From positions 372,001-436,000 of the forward strand of contig JBFWVR010000002.1 in the NCBI GenBank assembly GCA_050246635.1: 64,000 bases of DNA, in the 5' to 3' direction. This stretch comes from JBFWVR01 sp050246635. GTDB taxonomy: Bacteria > Acidobacteriota > Vicinamibacteria > Vicinamibacterales > UBA2999. Shown here one piece after another: positions 48,328 through 55,755 of the stretch; within the stretch, counting starts at the first letter, position 1; every line of letters starts with the position of its first letter. The notes below the pieces were generated by a model, which did not search any database, was not told the origin of the DNA, and worked only from the letters and a program-made list of their open reading frames with translations. The position numbers and the translations under genes were made by a program.

Positions 48328-50835
48328 CTACACCGCCTCAGCCCCCCCGGTCCGTTCGGCGCGAGGCCTGCCTGCCACCGCCGGTGCCCGACGCCGCAGG
48401 AGCCCCGGCAGCGAGGTCCGGCCCCGCACCAGCCGCGACGAAGCCGCCGTCGGGGAGGCCCGGTGTCTCCCCGTACGCGCGCAGATGCGCGTCAGCGCCC
48501 GCGCGGCCAACGCGACCACGGGGCGTGGCAGCCGCGTGGCCGCGTCACGCGCCGCCGCCGGCCGGGACGCGGCGTCACGCACGGCCGCCAGCACGAGGTC
48601 GGCGGATGGGTAGTCAGGGCCCAGGAAGTGCGCGGCCGCCCACCCTGCGTCTGCCCTCGCCGGCACGTGCCCGCCGTCGAGGGCGTCCGCGACGTGGCGG
48701 ACCAGCTCGGCGGCGCTCGAGGCCGCGCGCGCCGGACCACCACCCGCGTGGGTGAAGTCATCGACTGGCGCGATGCCTGCCGGCCCCGTCTCCGTCGCCA
48801 CGAGGCCGACGGCCGGACGGCCGCTGAGGTGCGCCAGGGTCAACGCCAGTGGATCGGCGCTCACGACAACGGCCGCGCCGCGGATCATCTCCCTGAGCAG
48901 CACGCTGTCCAGGCTGCCGGATCGGTCGTAGCGGGTCGGGCAGAGGATCACATCCCCCAGCCCCGTGAAGTCGGCGCCGCGCCACGCCCGCGCCGCCGAT
49001 GGCGCGGGGCGGATCAGCACGAGCAGGTCGCGCAGGCCACGACGGCGACTGCCGCGCAACGCCGTCAGCCACTCGCGCACGAACGGCGCCTCCGGCGGCC
49101 GGCCGCCAAGCCCGCCTGCGCCCGCAAACAGCACGAATGGACGACCGGGCGCGATGCCGAGCAGGCGCCGGAACTCGGCATCGGTGATCGTCTCCGCGGA
49201 ATCATCCTCGGCGTACTCGTGGAGCGGCGCACCGGTGACGGCGAACACCGTGCCGCGGCCGGTCCACAGCCGGGCCGGCTTCTGCTGCGAGCGCGTCCAC
49301 AAGAGCGCGACGTCCGGGCGCAGGTGCAGCGCGACCGGGTTCACGCCCGAATCGAGACAGCCGGCCGCGGCGACGACCGGCACACGCGCGGCGGCCGCGG
49401 CGGCCGCCAGCGACGCTTGTTCGGGCGCCGTGTCGACGGCCATCGGGAGGTCGAGCGCCGGCAGCAGCAACAGGACGTCCGGCCGCACCTCCTGGACCAG
49501 GGACGAGGCGCCGGCGTCGGGCGGCACCGCCCGCGCCAGGCGCGCCGTCCAGCGGGCCAGGCGGGCGCACGCCGCGTGCCGGCCATGCCAACGGTCCACC
49601 GCCTGGAGCTCGGGTGGCAGGATCCACCGCAGCATGCGGCGCCGCCACCGGGACGCCTGCGGGGCGAGTTCGCCATCGAGCAGCGCGGTCGCTGCCGCCA
49701 GGCGAAGCAGCCGGTCGCTCACCGGTCCCCAGCCATCGTCGCGCCGCGGCACCACGCCGACAGGAATGACACCGCGCAGGTCATCGAGGCGGTCGAACAG
49801 CTCGAGGGGCTGGCCGGAGCGGGCGGTGAACGCCACGAACACCGTGTGGCCGTCGGACCGCAGCCGCCGGAGCCAGGCGCCATACTGTTCGAGGTACGCG
49901 ACCGATGGCGTGGCGACGAGCACGGCCAGTCGCGCCCCTCGAGGCGCCGGCAGGTGCCGGACGCCACGGTCCACCCGGCGCGCCAGACCTGACATCAGCG
50001 CGATGGCGCGGGCAGCGGATCGGGTCGGCTCACGGTGCGCCCGCGGCGGCTGCCGCGCGGCCAGCACCGCGGGCAGCACGGTCTGCACCAGCGCGCGCCC
50101 GGGGGCCGGCGCCGCCGGTCCGTGCGTGACCCCGCCGCCGTCGAGCACGATCACGGATCGGGAGTCGATGCCGAGGGCGGCCACCAACAGGTCGCGATGC
50201 GCGTCGCTCCACGCGCAATGCCAGTCAGGCGCCTCGTGCGGCGTCCCGCCGGCGGCAGGTTCGTCTCCGCACGCGGGCACGGAGAGGGTCGGGATGCCGA
50301 GCACCCGCGCCGCGCGCACGTAGTCCGCCTGGGACGAGCCCGCTTCGAGGAGCGAGGTCAGGATGATCGCGGCCGGCGCCTCGGTGCGCAGGAAGTCCAC
50401 GACGCCTGGGTCGAGGGGCAGCACCCGCTCGAGCGCCCGCGCGCCGCGGAGCAGACCGCGACGGACGGCGCCCCTCCGCGCACCGGGTACGTGGGCGAGG
50501 ACACGGACGAGCGGCGGCACGGCCCGGAGAACGTCCTGGTGGGCGGGGGGCGGCGGCTGCGCGAGGTCGTCCAACCGCAGGACCTCTATCAGGCCGCGCA
50601 GCGTCGCGGCCAGCGCCCGGTGTGGAGACAACCCTCGCGGTTGGGACGCATGACTGAGCGACGGATACTCGCGTTCGAGGGCACGAAGTGGCTCGGAAGC
50701 CGCGACGTCATTCCGGGCCAGGGCGAGACGTACGTGGGCCCCCGATGCCAGCAGCGCGGGCAACATGTCGCCAGGCCCCAGCACGGCCGCCGAGTCGGGA
50801 GCCAGAACCAGGATGCGCTCACCCATGCCGCTCAC
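48328..50835 (-). CDS. SWD-11: degenerate double SWD protein with truncated first module
   Basis: 835 residues. The first module keeps only its N-terminal lobe (ILVLAPDSAAVLGPGD to VIVLDGGG, about residues 5-235) and lacks the second lobe. The second module (from about residue 300) starts LAVLVATPSVAYLEQYGAWL; the SWDNL position reads GCLDSGVNPVALH, RPHP reads RPAP, and VGxNTS reads VVSADPLALTLA. It shares VVPRR, LPALDLP and RPAP with SWD-9. GTG at 50835 overlaps the SWD-12 stop as GTGA; ATG three codons later is possible. Likely non-catalytic. A basic Arg-rich tail ends the protein. Confidence 0.8.
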   Translation of the reverse strand: MSGMGERILVLAPDSAAVLGPGDMLPALLASGAHVRLALARNDVAASEPLRALEREYPSLSHASQPRGLSPHRALAATLRGLIEVLRLDDLAQPPPPAHQDVLRAVPPLVRVLAHVPGARRGAVRRGLLRGARALERVLPLDPGVVDFLRTEAPAAIILTSLLEAGSSQADYVRAARVLGIPTLSVPACGDEPAAGGTPHEAPDWHCAWSDAHRDLLVAALGIDSRSVIVLDGGGVTHGPAAPAPGRALVQTVLPAVLAARQPPRAHREPTRSAARAIALMSGLARRVDRGVRHLPAPRGARLAVLVATPSVAYLEQYGAWLRRLRSDGHTVFVAFTARSGQPLELFDRLDDLRGVIPVGVVPRRDDGWGPVSDRLLRLAAATALLDGELAPQASRWRRRMLRWILPPELQAVDRWHGRHAACARLARWTARLARAVPPDAGASSLVQEVRPDVLLLLPALDLPMAVDTAPEQASLAAAAAAARVPVVAAAGCLDSGVNPVALHLRPDVALLWTRSQQKPARLWTGRGTVFAVTGAPLHEYAEDDSAETITDAEFRRLLGIAPGRPFVLFAGAGGLGGRPPEAPFVREWLTALRGSRRRGLRDLLVLIRPAPSAARAWRGADFTGLGDVILCPTRYDRSGSLDSVLLREMIRGAAVVVSADPLALTLAHLSGRPAVGLVATETGPAGIAPVDDFTHAGGGPARAASSAAELVRHVADALDGGHVPARADAGWAAAHFLGPDYPSADLVLAAVRDAASRPAAARDAATRLPRPVVALAARALTRICARTGRHRASPTAASSRLVRGRTSLPGLLRRRAPAVAGRPRAERTGGAEAV

Positions 50836-52709
50836 ACCTCACCGGCATCCGGCGGAGCAAGGCCCTCCCAGCGCACCGCACGTCCGGCGAGCCGGACAGC
50901 CCGGGCCGGCCGCGGGGCCTCGGACGTGCGCTCCGGACGCCGCTGCGCATGCGGGACCTCCGCCACGCGCGAGGCCGCGGCCGCCAGGCGCGCGGCCTGC
51001 ACCTGCCGCCGGGCGGCGCGCACCTGCTCGGCCGCCCGTTCACGCGCCGCTCGTTCCCGGGCGGCGGCCGCGCGCTGGGCGTCACGCAGGGCCCTGACCG
51101 GCGCCAGGCGGGCGTTACGCGCCTCGAGCTTCCGCGCACGCGCCGCCGCCCGCGCGGCCATCGTCAGCGCCTGCCGGGCGTCGTCGCGAGCGGCCCGCGA
51201 GAACTCGTCCGGCGTCGCGGCGCCGGCCCGCCGCTCCACGCGCCAGCGCCACGCCCCGACGAGCGCCCGCAGCCCCCTTCCGCGTCGCGGCGCCGCCGCG
51301 GCTGCGGGACGCCTGGCCAGGTTCTCGACGAGGTCGGCCACCACCGCGGCCGCGGGACGATCGATGCCGCAGGGCCGCAGGAATTGCCGGACGAAACGGC
51401 GACGTCCCTCGCGCCGCTCGTCCGCGCCGTCGCCGACGATGTGTCCGACACGCGCGGCGACCTCATCCCAGGTGGTGCAGGTCTCGAGGAACCCGCCCGC
51501 CAGCAGGTGACGGAAGTGCCCGGTGAATCCCTGTGACCCCGTGTACTTCTCCGCCACGATCGTGAGGCACGGACGATCGGCCACCGCCGCCTCGAGGAAG
51601 GCGGTCGTGTTGAGCCCGACCGCGCAGGCCGCCAGGGACAGCTGATCGAAGTAGGCCTGCCAGGCGTCCGGCGTGTCGGCTTGATCGCCCTGGCCCGGGT
51701 AGACGACGACCCCGCGGCGCGAGTAGCGTGCCCAGATCTCGGCATTCGTCGGATGGGGCCGCACGACGATTGCCGGCGCCGCCTCGCCAAACCGGCGGGC
51801 GAACGCCTCCGCCAACGCGGTCACCAGCGGCGTCTCGTCGGGGGCGAGCGTACGCGACGAACAGAGGAAGACGACGTAGGGCCGGCCGTCCGGGCACCCC
51901 ATGGCCGCGCAGAGCGCCTCGCGCGTCGTCGAGGTCGAGAGGGCAAAGAAGCAATCGAGGTGTGGCGCGCCGGTGACGCGAATGGCGTCGCGCGGCACGT
52001 CGTGCAGGCCGGCGGCCTCCTCGGCCATGGGTTCGTTCCACACGACGAAGGCGTCCGGCAGGACGTGCACCGTGCCCTTGCTCGTCAGGTTGTCCCAGCT
52101 GTTGACGTAGCCGATCGTCGGGACGCCGAGCGCGTGCGCCGCGTGCAGGTAGTCGGCCTCGACGGGATCCCTCGGCCAGATCACGGGCGAGACGAGCACG
52201 ACGTCGGGTGCGTGGCGCCGCAGCGTGTCGACGACCGTCGGGCAGGCGGGCCCCGCCGCCTCGATGCTGCGCCACGCGCGGAGGGCCCAGGGCCGCCAGA
52301 GCACCCGCCGCCAAAGCGGCGAGCGCACGAAGCGTCGCATGGCGGGAGACATCTGCTCCTCGAGGCCCTCGGTGACACGCGCGGGGGACGGATGCCACGG
52401 CCGCATGTAGATGCCGCGGCTGAGCACCTGGCGCCACATCATCAACCGTTCGTGCCAGGCGCCGGGCGGGTCGGGACGGTAGGCCACATCGACGTCGGGC
52501 AACGCCTGCCGGGCCGCCTGCAGCCCGCGCCCGAGGTTGGTCACCTTCTTCGTGCGCCGCGGCAGGTCACGCCGATCCCGCAGGTTCGGCTCCTTGATCG
52601 CGGTGCCGTGCAACACCACGATCTGGTGCCCGCGCGCATGCAGCTCGCGCAGCACGGTGTCGAGGTTGCGGAAGAAGTTCACGTGCTGCAGGACGAAGAG
52701 CACCTTCAT
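50832..52709 (-). CDS. SWD-12: GT-B-like transferase with shared C-terminal tail
   Basis: 625 residues. The first 470 or so are an intact SWD module nearly parallel to SWD-10 (MKVLFVLQHVNFFRNLDTVL, NSWDNLTSKGTVHVLPD, VTGAPHLDCFF, VVRPHPTNAEIW, VGLNTTAFLEAAVADRPC, GFTGHFRHLL, FLRPCGIDRPA). The last 139 residues (50832-51251) are a charged helical tail, EFSRAARDDARQALTMAAR through to GRAVRWEG, related to the tail of the small protein at 43697. It looks as if the SWD-10-like protein and that tail became fused here, with the GT2 that separates them elsewhere missing. ATG at 52709 overlaps the upstream stop as ATGA. Confidence 0.86.
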   Translation of the reverse strand: MKVLFVLQHVNFFRNLDTVLRELHARGHQIVVLHGTAIKEPNLRDRRDLPRRTKKVTNLGRGLQAARQALPDVDVAYRPDPPGAWHERLMMWRQVLSRGIYMRPWHPSPARVTEGLEEQMSPAMRRFVRSPLWRRVLWRPWALRAWRSIEAAGPACPTVVDTLRRHAPDVVLVSPVIWPRDPVEADYLHAAHALGVPTIGYVNSWDNLTSKGTVHVLPDAFVVWNEPMAEEAAGLHDVPRDAIRVTGAPHLDCFFALSTSTTREALCAAMGCPDGRPYVVFLCSSRTLAPDETPLVTALAEAFARRFGEAAPAIVVRPHPTNAEIWARYSRRGVVVYPGQGDQADTPDAWQAYFDQLSLAACAVGLNTTAFLEAAVADRPCLTIVAEKYTGSQGFTGHFRHLLAGGFLETCTTWDEVAARVGHIVGDGADERREGRRRFVRQFLRPCGIDRPAAAVVADLVENLARRPAAAAAPRRGRGLRALVGAWRWRVERRAGAATPDEFSRAARDDARQALTMAARAAARARKLEARNARLAPVRALRDAQRAAAARERAARERAAEQVRAARRQVQAARLAAAASRVAEVPHAQRRPERTSEAPRPARAVRLAGRAVRWEGLAPPDAGEV

Positions 52710-54784
52710 CGTGGGGCTGCATCTTCCTCCCGGCGTCGCGGACGGATCCAGCTGCCGGCCAACACGAAAAGCGTCATCGCCAGGACGGCCCCGGCCACGG
52801 CGGTTGCCACACGACGGCCCGCCGGCGCATAGTCCAGCTGCAGGTGCGCAATGCCCGGCGGAACCTCGACGCCGATGAGGCCGCCCGCGACCCCGCGAAC
52901 CGGCAGCTCCGTCCCGCTCGCGGCCGCGCGCCACCCGTCACGGTACATCTCGCCGATCACGACGACCGTCGCCGAGTCCTGCGGCTCGAGCCGCACGGTG
53001 ATGGTGCCGTGAGCACGTTCGGTGCGGGCGTGCGCACCTGGCAGCCGCGCGGCGTCGAGGGCCGTGAAGTCACGGCAGAGCAGGCCGCGCGTGGGACAGT
53101 CCGCAAGCAGCGGCGGTTCGCCCACCGGCACGGAGGCGGGAACCACCAAGGCCGCTGCCGCCTCCGGCACCCGGTACAGGACCAGGTCCCCGCGCGGAGT
53201 CGTCAACGACGACACGGGCTCGAGGACCTGCGCGACCGGCTCGTCCCGGAACGCGACGACGTACCGCAGCCCGAGGACACGCAGGCTCGGCGCCGACTGC
53301 TGCAGCGGCGCGACCGACTCGATGCGCCCGTAGGGCAGCGAGGCGTCCGGGGACACGGGCGCGGTCGAGACGCCCTTGAAGACCCCGCTGACCACCCGCA
53401 GGCCGTGGTACGCCGGGGTGTTGCGCCAGAGGCCCTGGTCGATGAAGTCGCCGGAATCGACGAGGCGATCCACCTGCACGGAGTAGTAGATGCGTCCCAC
53501 GCCGGCGTCGGTGTTGGCCACGAGCCAGCGCACCGCCGGGCCGGGCTCCACGAAGAGACGCCACGGCTGGCGGCGCTGCGGATCCAATGTCACGGCGAGG
53601 AACGGCCACGCGGCCGCGGCAAGGGCCGCCAGCTGCAGGACGACAAGCGCACTTGCGAGGCCCCGACGGCCACGCCGCAGCAGGTGATCCACGACAAGCG
53701 CCGCCAGCAGCAGCCCGAACAGGATCATCGGGTCACGGAAGAGCGAGGTCGCGGGAAAGATCTTGAGCGCCGAGAGCCCGGGCGTGCAGAGCAGGACGAA
53801 GCTGACGACGAAGGCCGCCCCGATGTCGAGGCGCCGCCGGCGCACGGCCAGGCCCGACACGACCGCGCCGACCGCGAGCAGGGCGAACGGCGGACCGAAG
53901 AAGGCCACCCGCGCGCCGCGCCGCAGGATGGCGTCGCGCCAGCCGCCGTCGATGCCAAGCGGAAGGGGCCGGACGAACAGGTCCCAGAGGCCCGCCCACC
54001 GCAGCGGGTCGTCGTAGTTGGCACGCGGGAGTCCGGGTGCGAACCGGCCGACCTCGGTCCCGACCTGCAGGATCGTCGGGCCTGCGACGGCCAGCATGAT
54101 GATCGTGGCCAGCGCCCACCAGCGCCAGTCCCGGAGCAGGCGCCGCCAGTGGACCGCGACACATGCCACCACGGGCGCGCCGTACACGGTCATGTAGCCG
54201 GGATGACCGTTGTCGATCGCCAGGCCCGCGACCAGGCCCAGGCCGCACGCGAGCAGCCGCCGCGCCCGGTCATCGGGCGCGCCGACGAGGCGCAGGATCA
54301 ACCCGACGATCCACGGCATCAGGGTCCAGCCCACCAGGCCCGATGGCCAGAAGTCCGTCAGGACGAAGTTCTGCGTCGTCGAGGCGAGCAGGAAGGTGGC
54401 GGTGGCCACGGCCGAGGGGGCCGGGCCGAGACCGATGACCCGGCCAAGCCACATCACGCCGGCGGCCCCGACGATGGTGTGGGTCACCAGCAGCAGCACC
54501 ACCCAGCGATCGGGGCGTAACACGGTGAGCAGCGGCATCAACGGATGCCACACGAAGTTCTGGCCCAGCGGATGCGGCATGCCGAGGCCGAGCTCGGACG
54601 TCCAGTACGGCCAGGCCGCATCCGCCATGGCCCGTGCATGGAGCAGCGTCGTCAGGATGCTGAAGCGATACTCTTCCTCGTCCGGCGTGCTGCCCCACAC
54701 GAACCCGGCCGCCAGGAACACGGCAGCGGCCACGACGATGAGACCGGCCACGAGACGCTGCCTGGTCCGCACGGGTGGCGTCAT
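52706..54784 (-). CDS. Polytopic membrane protein, YfhO-like (possible GT-C glycosyltransferase)
   Basis: 692 residues. About ten hydrophobic spans occupy roughly residues 12-420 (LVAGLIVVAAAVFLAAGFVW, VVLLLVTHTIVGAAGVMWLG, WWALATIIMLAVAGPTIL, ALLAVGAVVSGLAV, AFVVSFVLLCTPGLSALKIF), then a soluble beta-rich region and a final span, AVAGAVLAMTLFVLAGSWI. The end has MYRDGWRAAASGTELPVRG, GVEVPPGIAHLQLDYAP, as in YfhO proteins, which decorate lipid-linked polymers from the outer face using polyprenyl-phosphate sugars. An early TPDEEEYRF could hold the acidic loop of GT-C enzymes. ATG at 54784 overlaps the previous stop. Confidence 0.85.
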   Translation of the reverse strand: MTPPVRTRQRLVAGLIVVAAAVFLAAGFVWGSTPDEEEYRFSILTTLLHARAMADAAWPYWTSELGLGMPHPLGQNFVWHPLMPLLTVLRPDRWVVLLLVTHTIVGAAGVMWLGRVIGLGPAPSAVATATFLLASTTQNFVLTDFWPSGLVGWTLMPWIVGLILRLVGAPDDRARRLLACGLGLVAGLAIDNGHPGYMTVYGAPVVACVAVHWRRLLRDWRWWALATIIMLAVAGPTILQVGTEVGRFAPGLPRANYDDPLRWAGLWDLFVRPLPLGIDGGWRDAILRRGARVAFFGPPFALLAVGAVVSGLAVRRRRLDIGAAFVVSFVLLCTPGLSALKIFPATSLFRDPMILFGLLLAALVVDHLLRRGRRGLASALVVLQLAALAAAAWPFLAVTLDPQRRQPWRLFVEPGPAVRWLVANTDAGVGRIYYSVQVDRLVDSGDFIDQGLWRNTPAYHGLRVVSGVFKGVSTAPVSPDASLPYGRIESVAPLQQSAPSLRVLGLRYVVAFRDEPVAQVLEPVSSLTTPRGDLVLYRVPEAAAALVVPASVPVGEPPLLADCPTRGLLCRDFTALDAARLPGAHARTERAHGTITVRLEPQDSATVVVIGEMYRDGWRAAASGTELPVRGVAGGLIGVEVPPGIAHLQLDYAPAGRRVATAVAGAVLAMTLFVLAGSWIRPRRREEDAAPR

Positions 54785-55755
54785 GCTCCGGAGCCCGGCT
54801 TGATCGCGATGATCCGCATGTTGGACGAGCGCCCGAGGGCGCTCGGCAGCAGCTCCAGCGCCAGGCAGGCGCCCAGCGCCAGCGGGTTGTCCATGCTGAA
54901 GAACCGCTGCACGGCCGGCGGCCAGCCCCGCCGCTGCGCGACGTGGTTGAGCGACCACGCCCAGACGACGGCCGCCGCCGGCGTGGAGACGTGCACGACC
55001 TCGAAGCCGATGTCGTGGAGCAGGCGCGACAGGGAGTGCGGGTCGAACAGCGTCCAGTGCCGCGGGAAGTGATAGCCTCCCCAGTCACCACCCGCGAAGA
55101 ACCGCCGATCCCAGCCGTCCATGTTCGGGGTCTCGAGCAGGCACGCACCGCCCGGCGCCAGCGCGCCGAACATGCGCCGGAGCACGTCCCGAGGCGCGGC
55201 GACATGCTCGATCACCTGGATGAGCGTGCACACGTCGACGCTGCCGGCGTCGAACGTGGCGTCCTCGGCACGGCCCAGGACACCCCGCATGCCACGGCGC
55301 TCGAGGGCCTCCACCGCCTGCGGATCCAGCTCCAGTCCCGTCAGGTGCGCGGCCGGCACGCCGGCGGCGCCGAACGCCCGCAGCAGCGAGCCATCGCCCG
55401 CGCCGACGTCGAGGACCCGCAGGTCCCGGACCGCCCGACGCTGGGTCGCCAGCACCTGCCGCACCTTGCCGCGATCGCGGCGGGCGCGCGCGCGCAGCAC
55501 GACGGGATTTCCCTCCTCCTCGAAGCTGTAGGAGTAGTAGTCCTCCCGGGCGTAGATGACGGGCAGCATCTCCACGGTGGGGCGCGGGTTGAGGTAGTAC
55601 GTCCCGCAGGCGCGACATTGCACCAGGCGGAAGACCTGATCGCCGCAACAGTGGCAGTCGTAGTCCGGGCCGCTGGCGATCGCGACAGCCTGAGTTCCAT
55701 CGCAGGCCGGGCACGGGACTTCTTCGACGGCGATCTGTCGTGCGGCGCTGGTCAT
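54781..55755 (-). CDS. Class I SAM-dependent methyltransferase with zinc-ribbon-like N-terminus
   Basis: 324 residues. Cysteine pairs CPACDG, CHCCGD and CRACGTYYLNPRP come first, followed by the SAM core VLDVGAGDGSLLRAFGAAG, GLELDPQAVEALE, TLIQVIEHVAAPRDVLRRM and GGACLLETPNMDGWDRRFFA, then PRHWTLFDPHSL. Probably a sugar or polyprenyl-linked intermediate methyltransferase; the acceptor is unknown. ATG at 55755 shares one base with the preceding stop (TGATG). It sits between a membrane GT-C-like protein and a GT2 fusion. Confidence 0.87.
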   Translation of the reverse strand: MTSAARQIAVEEVPCPACDGTQAVAIASGPDYDCHCCGDQVFRLVQCRACGTYYLNPRPTVEMLPVIYAREDYYSYSFEEEGNPVVLRARARRDRGKVRQVLATQRRAVRDLRVLDVGAGDGSLLRAFGAAGVPAAHLTGLELDPQAVEALERRGMRGVLGRAEDATFDAGSVDVCTLIQVIEHVAAPRDVLRRMFGALAPGGACLLETPNMDGWDRRFFAGGDWGGYHFPRHWTLFDPHSLSRLLHDIGFEVVHVSTPAAAVVWAWSLNHVAQRRGWPPAVQRFFSMDNPLALGACLALELLPSALGRSSNMRIIAIKPGSGA

